From Pelovirga terrestris (GTDB taxonomy: Bacteria > Desulfobacterota > Desulfuromonadia > Desulfuromonadales > Geopsychrobacteraceae): 64,000 bases of DNA. A program made the translations under genes and the position numbers. The notes beneath the pieces were generated by a model that was not told the origin of the DNA, searched no databases, and saw only the letters and a program-made list of their open reading frames with translations. How positions within the stretch are numbered: the stretch's first letter is position 1; each line of letters starts with the position of its first letter. The stretch is from assembly GCF_014773365.1 (NCBI RefSeq), contig NZ_JACWUN010000006.1, forward strand, positions 1 to 64,000, written 5' to 3'. This document shows positions 43,191-52,095 of this stretch, in pieces.

Positions 43191-46019
43191 ATGACTCTTG
43201 CATTGATCCCTTTGCTCCCCTTGTTAGGAGCGCTCATCCCCTCCCTGTTTCGCAGTCGCAATCTGAATGCTTTGAGTGCTGGAGCAATCGCCGGCATCTC
43301 GATGCTGCTGTTGCTGCTGCAAGCACCGGCGGTCTTTAATGGCGAGATGCCGCTGGCGAGTTGGAGTTGGATTCCCGCTATTGGACTGAATTTCGCTTTT
43401 CGGGTCAGCGGTTTTGGTTTCATGTTTGCTTTTTTGATCCTCGGCATCGGTTTGCTGATTGTTCTTTACGCCCGTTTTTATATTTCAGCTGATGACCCGA
43501 TGGGGCGTTTTTATTCTTACCTGTTGCTGTTTATGGGATCAATGCTGGGGATCGTTCTGTCGGAAAACATCATGTTGCTGATGATGTTCTGGGAATTGAC
43601 CAGTATCAGCTCGTTTCTGCTGATCGGCTTCTGGAGCTACCGTACCGATGCCCGTGAGGGGGCACGTCAGGCCCTGGTGATTACCGGCGGCGGCGGTTTG
43701 GCAATGATCGCCGGCTTTCTTCTGCTCGGTCATATCGTCGGTAGTTTTGAACTGACAACCATTTTGGCTGCAAAAGAGATTATTCATGCCCATCACCTTT
43801 ATCCAATCACCCTTATTCTGATCCTGCTCGGCGCCTTTACCAAGTCGGCACAGTTTCCCTTCCAGTTCTGGCTGCCTCACGCCATGGCGGCACCGACGCC
43901 GGTGAGTGCTTATCTTCATTCTGCAACCATGGTCAAGGCCGGAGTGTTTTTGCTGGCACTACTGTTTCCGGTACTATCAGGCAGTTCCCTGTGGTTTTAT
44001 ATTGTGACGCCCGTTGGTCTGATCACATTTATGTTTGCTGCTTACATGGCCATGTTCAAAGATGATCTTAAGGGGCTGCTGGCCTATTCCACGGTCAGCC
44101 ACCTCGGCCTGATTACCTTGCTGCTTGGGCTCGGCAGCCCGCTGGCGGCTTTTACCGCGGTCTTTCACATCCTCAATCACGCCACCTTTAAGGCCGGCTT
44201 GTTCATGCTTGCCGGGATTATCGATCACGAGACGGGTACCCGTGATATGAAACGGCTGTCGGGCTTATGGAAGTATATGCCGATTACCGGCACCCTGACC
44301 ATGATCGGTAGTGCATCCATGGCTGGAGTCCCCCTGTTTAACGGCTTTTTGAGTAAAGAAATGTTTCTGGCGGAAACCCTGGAGCCCAACCTGTTCGGTG
44401 CTTTCAGTTGGATCGTACCGCTCGGGGCTACTCTGGCGGCAATTTTTGCCGTGGCCTACTCGATCCGCATGGTGCATGACGTTTTTTTCAAGGAGCCCTT
44501 CACCAATCTGCCGAAAAAGCCCCATGAGCCACCCCACGGCATGCGTCTGCCGGCCGAAATTCTGATGACCCTCTGTGTTCTGGTCGGCCTGTTCCCCATG
44601 ACCCTGGCGGCGCCTATGGTCAATATGGCTGCCGGCAGCATCCTCGGCGCAGCGACCCCCGACTACCACATTGCCATCTGGCATGGTCTCAACATGGCGC
44701 TGGCGATGAGTGTCATTGCCCTGGCTGGTGGCGCCGTTTTTTATCTGCAGCGCCTGCGCCTGTTTGATTCCCACCGTTGGTGTATGCGCTATTGTGACGG
44801 AAAAGCGACTTTTGAGGCCCTTATCCGTGGCCTGGTACAGGGTGGCAGAACGTTGACCGGCCTGATGGAAAACGGCTCATTACAGCGTTACATTGCCCTG
44901 CTGGTAGGAGCCGTGTTCGTGCTGGGCGCGAGTCCGTTTTTTGGGTCAAGTGTGCCTTTTATCGGTCCTTTGGCCATGTCGTCAGTCGATCCGGTAACCC
45001 TGATCATGGGCTTGGTGTTGATCGTTTGTACTGTGGCAACGGTGGTGAATCATCGTAACCGGATTTTGTCGATTATCATGCTCGGTTCTGTCGGACTGAT
45101 CGTTTCACTGTCTTTTATCCGATTTTCGGCACCGGATCTCGCCCTGACCCAGATTTCCGTTGAGGTGGTCACTATTATTCTGCTGATGATGGCGCTGCAT
45201 CTGCTGCCGCGCACCACTCCGGTGGAGTCGAGCAGTGTTCGACGCGGACGTGATATCGGCTTGTCTGTGCTGGCGGGCGGTGGAGCTGCGGCTCTGATGT
45301 TGGCGGTACTGTCACGTCCCTACGATACCATTGCCGGATATTTTCTCGAGAACAGCAAGCCTGGTGGCGGTGGTACCAATGTGGTTAACGTCATTCTGGT
45401 TGACTTTCGGGGGTTTGATACCCTGGGTGAAATTACCGTGCTGGTGATTGCCGGCCTGGTGATTTACGCCATGCTGCATAATTTTGAGCTGACCGCACCC
45501 GGAATTGACGCGCTGGGACGCCCTTGGGTTCAGGATCGCTTTCCGATGATTTTGGCGCAGATTACCCGGCCATTGATGCCGTTGGCGCTATTGTTTGCCG
45601 CCTATATTTTCCTGCGTGGACACAATGAACCGGGCGGCGGTTTTATTGCCGGCCTGATCGTCGCGTCGGTACTGATCCTCCAGTATATTTCCAGCGGGAT
45701 TGTCTGGACCCGCCCACGGCTGACTGTCGATAATCACATCATTATGGCCTGGGGTTTGGTGATCGCGGTGTTGACCGGGGTTGGCAGCTGGGTGATCGGT
45801 TACCCGTTTTTGACCACCAGTTTTACTTACCTGACCTGGCCATTGGTTGGCAAATTTGAGGTGGCCAGCGCTATCGCTTTCGACCTTGGCGTGTTTCTGG
45901 CGGTGGTCGGTTCGGTGATGCTCATACTGGTGAAGCTGGGATCGATGAATTCGAAGGATGCCGAAATCGTGTCCGCCAGCGTGCAAAAAGCCAAAGAAAA
46001 AAAAGAAGGAGCACACTAA
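43191..46019 (+). CDS. mrpA: Na+/H+ antiporter Mrp subunit A fused to subunit B
   Basis: A 942-residue polytopic subunit. The first about 500 residues are complex-I NuoL/M-like proton channel sequence (GAFTKSAQFPFQFWLPHAMAAPTPVSAYLHSA, and the GVPLFNGFLSKEMF segment), followed by MrpA-specific helices with VEVVTIILL, and a C-terminal MnhB-type domain (LRGHNEPGGGFIAGL). Thus the B subunit is fused, as in group 2 or bicistronic-reduced Mrp systems. The ATG at 43191 has GAGAAGGA 7 bases upstream. It exchanges cytoplasmic Na+ for H+ together with the C-G subunits. Confidence 0.93.
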   Translation: MTLALIPLLPLLGALIPSLFRSRNLNALSAGAIAGISMLLLLLQAPAVFNGEMPLASWSWIPAIGLNFAFRVSGFGFMFAFLILGIGLLIVLYARFYISADDPMGRFYSYLLLFMGSMLGIVLSENIMLLMMFWELTSISSFLLIGFWSYRTDAREGARQALVITGGGGLAMIAGFLLLGHIVGSFELTTILAAKEIIHAHHLYPITLILILLGAFTKSAQFPFQFWLPHAMAAPTPVSAYLHSATMVKAGVFLLALLFPVLSGSSLWFYIVTPVGLITFMFAAYMAMFKDDLKGLLAYSTVSHLGLITLLLGLGSPLAAFTAVFHILNHATFKAGLFMLAGIIDHETGTRDMKRLSGLWKYMPITGTLTMIGSASMAGVPLFNGFLSKEMFLAETLEPNLFGAFSWIVPLGATLAAIFAVAYSIRMVHDVFFKEPFTNLPKKPHEPPHGMRLPAEILMTLCVLVGLFPMTLAAPMVNMAAGSILGAATPDYHIAIWHGLNMALAMSVIALAGGAVFYLQRLRLFDSHRWCMRYCDGKATFEALIRGLVQGGRTLTGLMENGSLQRYIALLVGAVFVLGASPFFGSSVPFIGPLAMSSVDPVTLIMGLVLIVCTVATVVNHRNRILSIIMLGSVGLIVSLSFIRFSAPDLALTQISVEVVTIILLMMALHLLPRTTPVESSSVRRGRDIGLSVLAGGGAAALMLAVLSRPYDTIAGYFLENSKPGGGGTNVVNVILVDFRGFDTLGEITVLVIAGLVIYAMLHNFELTAPGIDALGRPWVQDRFPMILAQITRPLMPLALLFAAYIFLRGHNEPGGGFIAGLIVASVLILQYISSGIVWTRPRLTVDNHIIMAWGLVIAVLTGVGSWVIGYPFLTTSFTYLTWPLVGKFEVASAIAFDLGVFLAVVGSVMLILVKLGSMNSKDAEIVSASVQKAKEKKEGAH

Positions 46020-46355
46020 ATGGAGCTGTTGTTTTCCATCTGTCTGGGCGTGATGATCGCCTGTGGTGTTTATCTGATGCTGCGAGGGCGAACCTTTCCG
46101 GTGATTCTCGGTTTGACCTTGCTTGGTTACGCGGTAAATATGTTTTTATTTGTCAGCGGGCGGCTGCACACCAATCTGCCGGCGGTTATTTCGCCTGAGC
46201 GCGCCCAATATGCAGACCCTTTGCCCCAGGCGTTGGTACTGACGGCCATTGTTATCGGTTTTGCCATGGTCGCATTTGTCGTGGTTTTGGCCTTGCGGGC
46301 CAGTGGTGAGCTTGGCTCCGATCATGTTGACGGTCGCAAGGAGAACGAATCATGA
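46020..46355 (+). CDS. mrpC: Na+/H+ antiporter Mrp subunit C
   Basis: A 111-residue NuoK-like subunit with three helices (CLGVMIACGVYLMLRG, ILGLTLLGYAVNMFLFVSG, QALVLTAIVIGFAMVAFVVVLAL). The highly conserved D-P-L-P-Q-A-L-V-L-T-A-I-V-I motif is present. Start and mrpA stop overlap as TAAATG. Confidence 0.94.
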   Translation: MELLFSICLGVMIACGVYLMLRGRTFPVILGLTLLGYAVNMFLFVSGRLHTNLPAVISPERAQYADPLPQALVLTAIVIGFAMVAFVVVLALRASGELGSDHVDGRKENES

Positions 46356-47920
46356 ACCATTTGATAGTTGCTCCCTTGCTGCTGCCATTGTTGATGGGAG
46401 CGATCATCGTTCTTGCAGTAAATCGCAGTATGGCCCTGCATCGTACCCTGGGGCTGATCAGTTCCCTGCTGGTAACTCTGATTACCGGTGCCTTATTGTA
46501 TCAGGCGGCTACCGGTCCGATTCAGATGTATGTCCTTGGTGACTGGAGTCCACCTTTCGGCATCATCATGGTACTCGATCGGTTAAGTGCGATGATGATT
46601 TTTATTACCTCCCTGCTGGCTTTTCTTTGTCTGCTGTATGCGGTGAAAGGCACCGATGAGCAGGGGAAAAACTTTCACGCCCTGTTTCAGTTTCAGCTGC
46701 TTGGCATCAACGGTGCCTTTCTGACCGGTGATATTTTTAATCTCTTCGTCTTTTTCGAGATCATGCTGCTGGCATCATACGGGCTGGTGCTGCACGGCGG
46801 CGGTGCCCGACGCACCAAGGCCGGCATGCACTACGTTATGCTTAATCTGGTGGGTTCCAGTGTGTTTCTGATCGGGGTGGGTATCCTTTATGGCCTGCTC
46901 GGATCCTTAAATATGGCAGATATGGCGGTACGTCTGGCTCACGCCCCGTCCGATAATGCGGCGCTGCTGCAGGCTGGCGGGTTGATCCTGTTCGGGGTTT
47001 TTGCCCTCAAGGCGGCACTGCTTCCACTCTATTTCTGGTTGCCCAACGCCTACGGCTTTACCAGCGCCCCGGTGGCCGCCCTGTTTGCGGTCATGACCAA
47101 GGTTGGGGTTTACGTCATCCTGCGCGTTTACACATTGATATTTGGAGATCACGCCGGAGTTGCTGCCAATGTCCTTGAGCCGTGGCTGCTACCGGTCGCG
47201 CTGGTAACCCTGGTCGCCGGCTCTATCGGCGTTGTCGCCAGTCGTGACCTGCGCCAGACAATTGCTTATATGGTGGTCGCTTCGGTCGGCACCCTGCTGG
47301 CCGTGATCGGTACCTTCGGTGTCGATGCTATCGCAGCAGCCATTGTCTATCTGCCTCATACCACCTTTATGACCGCCGCCATGTTTCTGATCGCGGATAT
47401 GATCCGCCAGCAACGTCTTGATGCCGGTGCGGCCTTGACTCCTGATCGGCCGGTTGGGCAGGAACGGTTACTGGGACTGTTGTTTTTAGGCGCCGCAGTG
47501 GCGATTGGCGGCTTGCCGCCGTTAAGCGGATTTACTGCCAAGGTGACGATGCTGATGGGGGTACAGTCCCATGCTGCCGCACCCTGGATCTGGTCGCTGG
47601 TACTGATTGGTGGACTGTTGGGGCTGATCGCCCTCGGGCGTGCCGGTAGTGTGATCTTCTGGAAAACCATACCTCTTGATGACAGTGGTGTCGACGCCTT
47701 TTCCAAGGAACCTCATGCCAATATCCCGCGTTACAGTGCCGGCTATGTCTTCCCGGTATTGATTCTTCTGGCGATCAGCCCACTTTTGGTATTGTTCGGT
47801 GGTCCCTTAAGTGATTTCGGCTACGCTGTCGCAGCCCAGATCAGCCAGCCGGTTTATTACATAGAGGCGGTACTCGGTAGTGATGCCGTAGCTGCATTGA
47901 TGTCAGCAGGAGGTCGCTAA
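46352..47920 (+). CDS. mrpD: Na+/H+ antiporter Mrp subunit D
   Basis: A 522-residue antiporter-like subunit homologous to NuoN/M. The key helices are seen: the conserved glutamate in FVFFEIMLLASYGLV and the lysine in ALKAALLPLYFWLPNAYGF, with the later helix GGLPPLSGFTAKV. It overlaps mrpC by 4 bases and mrpE by 1. Confidence 0.94.
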   Translation: MNHLIVAPLLLPLLMGAIIVLAVNRSMALHRTLGLISSLLVTLITGALLYQAATGPIQMYVLGDWSPPFGIIMVLDRLSAMMIFITSLLAFLCLLYAVKGTDEQGKNFHALFQFQLLGINGAFLTGDIFNLFVFFEIMLLASYGLVLHGGGARRTKAGMHYVMLNLVGSSVFLIGVGILYGLLGSLNMADMAVRLAHAPSDNAALLQAGGLILFGVFALKAALLPLYFWLPNAYGFTSAPVAALFAVMTKVGVYVILRVYTLIFGDHAGVAANVLEPWLLPVALVTLVAGSIGVVASRDLRQTIAYMVVASVGTLLAVIGTFGVDAIAAAIVYLPHTTFMTAAMFLIADMIRQQRLDAGAALTPDRPVGQERLLGLLFLGAAVAIGGLPPLSGFTAKVTMLMGVQSHAAAPWIWSLVLIGGLLGLIALGRAGSVIFWKTIPLDDSGVDAFSKEPHANIPRYSAGYVFPVLILLAISPLLVLFGGPLSDFGYAVAAQISQPVYYIEAVLGSDAVAALMSAGGR

Positions 47921-48420
47921 TGCAAGGTAACCGTTGGATCCCTCATCCGTTAATGACCGTTGCGCTGATTGTTTTGTGGCTGTTACTCAATAACACCTAT
48001 TCCTTTGGCCATATTCTGCTTGGTACCCTGCTGGGAATCATGATCCCCTGGTTTACTAATCGCTTCTGGCCGGAGCGCCCGCGGATTTGCAAGCGCCGCT
48101 TGTTTCTAAGGTTCTTTTTCATGACTTTTGTTTATGATGTCGTCATGTCCAACATCAATGTGGTGCGCCTGATTCTTAAGCCCGATATTTCAACTCTGCA
48201 ACCCAAGTTTATTGAGGTACCCCTTGATATTGATGATCCGATGGTGATTTCTATCCTCGCCAACGTTATTTCCATGACTCCGGGAACCGTATCGAGTGAA
48301 ATCAGTGCTGACCATAAGACCTTGATCGTTCACGGCCTTAATGTGCCCGATGAGCAAGCGGCGATTGCTCAGATAAAGTCCCGCTATGAAGCCACTCTCA
48401 AGGAGATTTTCACATGCTGA
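47920..48420 (+). CDS. mrpE: Na+/H+ antiporter Mrp subunit E
   Basis: A 166-residue subunit with two N-terminal helices and a cytoplasmic domain. DVVMSNINVVRLIL followed by the long soluble part with NVISMTPGTVSSEIS is the MrpE signature. It begins inside the mrpD stop (TAATG). Confidence 0.93.
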   Translation: MQGNRWIPHPLMTVALIVLWLLLNNTYSFGHILLGTLLGIMIPWFTNRFWPERPRICKRRLFLRFFFMTFVYDVVMSNINVVRLILKPDISTLQPKFIEVPLDIDDPMVISILANVISMTPGTVSSEISADHKTLIVHGLNVPDEQAAIAQIKSRYEATLKEIFTC

Positions 48421-48683
48421 ATGTCGCCCTGGTGATCGCATTTGTGTTTATGACTCTGGCCCAGTTATTGAACCTCTATCGTTTGTTCAAGGGGCCAAGC
48501 CTGCCGGATCGGATCCTGGCATTGGATACCATGTATATCAACGCGTTAGCCCTGTTTGTATTGTTGGGTATCTATTTTGATACGGCAACCTACTTCGAGG
48601 CAGCGTTGATTATTGCCGTGATGGGTTTTATCAGTACGGTGGCGACCAGCAAGTACCTGATGCGTGGCGATATCGTTGAATAA
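48414..48683 (+). CDS. mrpF: Na+/H+ antiporter Mrp subunit F
   Basis: An 89-residue three-helix subunit; RLFKGPSLPDRILALDTMYINALAL is the conserved MrpF loop and helix, with the buried Asp. It overlaps mrpE by 7 bases. MrpF mutants in other bacteria affect Na+ and cholate resistance. Confidence 0.93.
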   Translation: MLNVALVIAFVFMTLAQLLNLYRLFKGPSLPDRILALDTMYINALALFVLLGIYFDTATYFEAALIIAVMGFISTVATSKYLMRGDIVE

Positions 48684-48698
48684 ATCGAGGAGTTTGAC

Positions 48699-49016
48699 AT
48701 GATCGTTGTGGAGATTCTGGTCTCTTTCTTTTTGATAATCGGAGCCTTTTTTGCACTGGCCGGCTCCATCGGTCTGTTTCGCCTGCAGGACTTTTTCACT
48801 CGTCTGCATGGACCGACCAAGGCAACTACTCTGGGGGTTGGCAGCATGGCCATTGCCTCGGCCATTTATTTCAGCTTTCTCAAAGAAGGCTTAAGCCTGC
48901 ACGAAGTGCTGATCACTCTGTTTCTGTTTATCACCGCTCCGGTCAGTGCCCATTTTCTTGCCAAAGCAGCGCGTCATCAACGTCTGCACGAGGATAAAGA
49001 TCATCCCGAAACCTGA
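48699..49016 (+). CDS. mrpG: Na+/H+ antiporter Mrp subunit G
   Basis: A 105-residue three-helix subunit with the diagnostic GSIGLFRLQDFFTRLHGPTKATTLGV and ITAPVSAHFLAKAA. It completes the antiporter as A(B)-C-D-E-F-G. It follows mrpF by 15 bases with AGGAG before the start. A hairpin lies 33 bases downstream. Confidence 0.94.
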   Translation: MIVVEILVSFFLIIGAFFALAGSIGLFRLQDFFTRLHGPTKATTLGVGSMAIASAIYFSFLKEGLSLHEVLITLFLFITAPVSAHFLAKAARHQRLHEDKDHPET

Positions 49017-49048
49017 GATGGATGTTCCGCACGATTGAATCTATGACG

Positions 49049-49076
49049 GCTGCAATCACTTCTTCGTGATTGCAGC
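49049..49076. other. Hairpin downstream of mrpG
   Basis: A perfect 11-bp stem GCTGCAATCAC (49049-49059) / GTGATTGCAGC (49066-49076) with loop TTCTTC. No T tract follows on the plus strand, so it may stabilise or end the operon in a factor-dependent way. Confidence 0.5.
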
Positions 49077-49140
49077 TGCTCGCGGTGAGTCGTGAGCGTT
49101 TACGGCAGGACTGGCAACTTGGTCATGAAAGGATTAAAAA

Positions 49141-49521
49141 ATGAAAAAGAGCAATCGCGTAGTTTTGGTATGGATGGTCGTTGCCTGTTTGTCTGTGCCG
49201 GTGCTGGCGGCCCCCGGTGGCGGTCGTGGCGGCGGCGGAGTTGGTGCCGCAGGAAGTAGCGGGGCGCCGCAAGCCGTGCAGCAGCGGGTTGAACAAAAAC
49301 AGCAGATGCAGCAGCAGCGCGTGGAACAACATCGTGAAATGCAACAACAGCGGGTCGAATCGAATCAGCAAATGCAGCGGCAGCGGGCTGAGCAGAATCA
49401 ATCAGAACGGCTGCAATTGCGCCAAGAACGTCGCGAACTTGACGGGGAACAACGGCAGGAGCGTTCACAGTTACGGGTCCGGGATCCTCAGCAGCCAATT
49501 ACTCCTGCGTTAAACGAATAG
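49141..49521 (+). CDS. Exported low-complexity Gln/Arg-rich protein
   Basis: A 126-residue protein with a signal peptide (to about AAPGGG), a glycine-rich stretch (GGGRGGGGVGAAGSSG) and a central region of imperfect repeats built on QQQRVEQ, with alternating Met, Glu and Arg. It is highly charged and probably helical, and resembles exported Spy-like or DUF-type proteins in composition, though no domain can be named. A later Arg/Glu segment LQLRQERRELDGEQ follows. AGGATT lies before the ATG. Its TAG stop ends at the first base of a palindromic repeat. Confidence 0.6.
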   Translation: MKKSNRVVLVWMVVACLSVPVLAAPGGGRGGGGVGAAGSSGAPQAVQQRVEQKQQMQQQRVEQHREMQQQRVESNQQMQRQRAEQNQSERLQLRQERRELDGEQRQERSQLRVRDPQQPITPALNE

Positions 49522-49663
49522 TAGCTATCCAGTCCTGGATCGGGGTTCCTGTGTCAAGGGACGCTTTTCGTCATCCCTGACCGCTTGTTGTCGCCGTCCA
49601 TGGCGACAAACACCCTTGCCACAGAAACCCCGACCCTGCGCAAGGACAGTGGTGAATAGTTAC
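49521..49663. repeat. Long copy (143 bp) of dispersed palindromic repeat family
   Basis: From GTAGCTATCCAGTCC to GGTGAATAGTTAC, with inverted-repeat ends and inner arms CGGGGTTCC / GAAACCCCG. Central hairpin TTGTCGCC (49588-49595) / GGCGACAA (49602-49609) is identical to that of the copy at 12758. The core 49551-49624 differs from 12789-12862 at only a few bases. Confidence 0.85.
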
Positions 49664-49714
49664 AATGAATAATACAGAGTTATTTACTTGTCGGTTGAGA
49701 TTGTAAGCTGAAGG

Positions 49715-49754
49715 GTCATGGGGCCAGGGTGAGTTTCACCTCTGGCCCCATGAC
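49715..49754. other. Very stable hairpin downstream of the long repeat
   Basis: GTCATGGGGCCAG (49715-49727) pairs with CTGGCCCCATGAC (49742-49754), and further GGTGA/TCACC pairing shortens the loop. It may be a terminator for the minus-strand membrane gene or an RNA 3' end, although the T tract is weak on both strands. Confidence 0.5.
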
Positions 49755-49817
49755 TATTTGGGTATCTGGTTAGCCCCTTTACTCAAGTTGTTCGGGCAGA
49801 CAGCCAGACTTGGGCCG

Positions 49818-50594
49818 TTATTTTTCATGATGCCGGGAGGCAAGGTCGCTTCTCCATTGAGCTTTCATCTTGCGGTAGCGTTGATTGAGCCAGAGAATCA
49901 TCAGAACCACAAAGACGATACCACCGATAGTCAGCCAGGGGTTGTCGCGATCAAGATAGCGATTGATCAGGGTGGCTCCAAAGTACATGAGCGAGCAGCC
50001 AACCGCGCTGCCGGTTACAACACCGAAAAAGGTGCCGAGGCGGGACATCCCCAGCAGCCGCCCAAAAATGGAACCGCCGACGCTGCCGGTGGCCGCCAGT
50101 GGAAAGACGCAGAAGGCAACAATGCCGGCAAAGGTGGCGCTTTTCATCCACGGATTGCTGGCAAGAATAAATTTCCCGTCTTCCTGTAATTCTTCCAGCT
50201 TGTTGCCAAGCAGCGGCAGACGGTACAAAAAGCCGATATGGAAAGCGAGCAGACAAGCCACCATCACGTCCATGTAAAACACCAGAAAGGCAAGCTCCCC
50301 GGAAGAGAAAAAGCGCGCAGCTTGTTGAACGGCCTCTTGCATCACGTCATCGACAGCGCTGTAGGTTTCGCCTGTTGTGCTGGAGCTGCCACTCAGAATG
50401 ACAAAGCGACCAAAGAAAAAAAATACCGCTGCTGCTGTCAGTAGCAGGGTTTTCACAAAGGGCCAGCCGTGTTCGAGGTAAAACAGCACCAATAGCCCCA
50501 GAGACAGGGCAAAGGGGGCAATCAGGGTAAAAAACCAGACAAAGCCAAGTTGTTTGCGGTCAGTATCGCCTGGTCCAGGATTGATCACGGGCAT
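49818..50594 (-). CDS. Small multidrug-export-family-like integral membrane protein
   Basis: A 258-residue protein with about five or six helices. The segment FCVFPLAATGSVGGSIFGRLLGMSR and the following GVVTGSAVGCSLMYF resemble the COG2426 putative small multidrug export proteins. An alternative TTG start at 50693 adds 33 residues that look like a signal sequence; neither start has a convincing Shine-Dalgarno, so the N-terminus is uncertain. Function in drug export is a family name only. Confidence 0.7.
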   Translation of the reverse strand: MPVINPGPGDTDRKQLGFVWFFTLIAPFALSLGLLVLFYLEHGWPFVKTLLLTAAAVFFFFGRFVILSGSSSTTGETYSAVDDVMQEAVQQAARFFSSGELAFLVFYMDVMVACLLAFHIGFLYRLPLLGNKLEELQEDGKFILASNPWMKSATFAGIVAFCVFPLAATGSVGGSIFGRLLGMSRLGTFFGVVTGSAVGCSLMYFGATLINRYLDRDNPWLTIGGIVFVVLMILWLNQRYRKMKAQWRSDLASRHHEK

Positions 50595-50818
50595 TGGTTT
50601 CCGGTTGTGATTTTCGGTTTGTTGGCGCAACGTTTCGCCCCTCAGCGATGGTAGTGACAGCAGCCAGGTCGCAATGACAACGATACTGCTCAAAGATAAG
50701 GAATTTAGCTTATCAGTGCGGGATTGTTCAAGTATGATCGGTCGCAGGGCCGTTGATTTTTCACGCCATGGTGCGGTCTACCAGATCTGATGTTGTCAGA
50801 TTGCCGATAAGGGATTGA

Positions 50819-51958
50819 TTGTCCGTGAGCTCTCTGTATTTCCATATTCCCTTCTGCCGCAAGCGTTGCCGCTATTGCGATTTCTTTTCAACGACGGCCG
50901 GCACCGGCGAGCGTGACATCTATGTTGATCTGCTGTGTCGGCATTTAACGCTGATCTCTGGAGACGATCAGACCTTCAGCCCACTGAATACCATATACTT
51001 TGGCGGTGGCACCCCGTCGTTGCTCACGGCCAAACAGTTGGCCCAGTTATTGGGGACCTGCCATAACCTGTTTGGTCTGAACGCCACGGCGGAAGTAACC
51101 CTTGAGGTTAATCCCGCCACCTTCGGCGGCAATTATCTTCAGCAGGTACGCCAGCTCGGTGTTAATCGTTTATCTATCGGTATTCAGTCTTTTGATGACC
51201 GGCAACTGCAGCAGCTTGGGCGCTGTCACGACGGTCAACAGGCCCAGTCTGCTGTGACCGCCGCTCGCGCTGCCGGATTTGATAATATCAGCCTCGATCT
51301 GATGTTTGCCCTGCCGGGGCAGAACAGCAATGATCTGAAGCGAGAGATCGACCAGCTGTTGCAACTGGAACCTGAACACATTTCAGTCTACGGACTGACC
51401 ATTGAAGAAGGAACCGAATTTGCTCGGTGGCGCCTTCAGGGGCAGCTCAAAGTACCGGATGATGAGGAGTACGCCGGTCAGTACGAGTTCTTGCGCATAC
51501 GTTTTACCGCCGCCGGCTACGAACACTATGAGGTGTCGAACTTTGCCCGTCCAGGACATCGCTGTCGGCATAATCAGTGCTACTGGCAGCGACGCACGTG
51601 TCTGGCTGTCGGTGCGGGGGGCCACAGTTTTGTTGAATCCGGCTATGGTGCACGCCGGCATGTGCCGGCCGATCTGGTGCGTTATCGCAAGTTCCTGGAG
51701 GCAGGAGCAGACCCCGCTGAATTGCTTGAGCAGTTTGACCGTAAAGGGGCAATGGCCGAGACCGCTTATCTTGCCCTGCGCACCAGCGATGGCCTTGGTC
51801 TGGCGGCTTTTGAGCAGCGTTTTGGTGAATCTTTACAACAGGTTTTTCCAGACGCCCTTGCTCAGTTGCAGGGCTCTTTGGTGTTCGATAATGGGCGGGT
51901 GGTCCTGCTGCCACAGCATTGGTTGATCTATGATCATCTGATCGCGTCCTTTTTTTAA
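50819..51958 (+). CDS. hemW: Radical SAM heme chaperone HemW
   Basis: A 379-residue radical SAM protein. The N-terminus SLYFHIPFCRKRCRYCDF has the CX3CX2C cluster motif (Cys13, 17, 20), and NTIYFGGGTPSLL and GVNRLSIGIQSFDD follow. It lacks the extra Cys of the oxygen-independent coproporphyrinogen oxidase HemN (CXXXCXXC-C-type), which fits HemW, a heme-insertion chaperone. The start is TTG 50819, with AAGGG upstream, or GTG 50825. hrcA follows in the same direction with its own promoter. Confidence 0.9.
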   Translation: MSVSSLYFHIPFCRKRCRYCDFFSTTAGTGERDIYVDLLCRHLTLISGDDQTFSPLNTIYFGGGTPSLLTAKQLAQLLGTCHNLFGLNATAEVTLEVNPATFGGNYLQQVRQLGVNRLSIGIQSFDDRQLQQLGRCHDGQQAQSAVTAARAAGFDNISLDLMFALPGQNSNDLKREIDQLLQLEPEHISVYGLTIEEGTEFARWRLQGQLKVPDDEEYAGQYEFLRIRFTAAGYEHYEVSNFARPGHRCRHNQCYWQRRTCLAVGAGGHSFVESGYGARRHVPADLVRYRKFLEAGADPAELLEQFDRKGAMAETAYLALRTSDGLGLAAFEQRFGESLQQVFPDALAQLQGSLVFDNGRVVLLPQHWLIYDHLIASFF

Positions 51959-51999
51959 AGAGTCCATGCGGCCTGGTCGGCGCTTTGCCCGGTTAGATC

Positions 52000-52028
52000 T
52001 TGACAAAGGGTATTAGCGTTGTTAATCT
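52000..52028 (+). promoter_or_regulatory. Sigma70 promoter of the hrcA-grpE-dnaK operon
   Basis: TTGACA (52000-52005), a 17-base spacer and TAATCT (52023-52028). The start site would fall at about 52035, inside the CIRCE repeat, as usual for HrcA-repressed promoters. Confidence 0.8.
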
Positions 52029-52034
52029 GCGGTA

Positions 52035-52061
52035 TTAGCACTCGAGCTGGTTGAGTGCTAA
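52035..52061. promoter_or_regulatory. CIRCE element (HrcA operator)
   Basis: A perfect TTAGCACTC-N9-GAGTGCTAA inverted repeat, the canonical HrcA binding site, 34 bases before the hrcA start codon. Confidence 0.97.
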
Positions 52062-52095
52062 CATAAATGGGTCAGGGTATGGTGGAGTTGTGTTG

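Noticed and set aside
42934-43203. 89-residue open frame before mrpA, minus strand
   Set aside because: No ribosome site, basic and low-information sequence, crosses the hairpin and the mrpA start.
49261-49410. Direct repeats considered as a CRISPR-like or tandem array
   Set aside because: The periodicity is the codon-level QQQRVEQ repeat inside an exported protein; there are no spacers.
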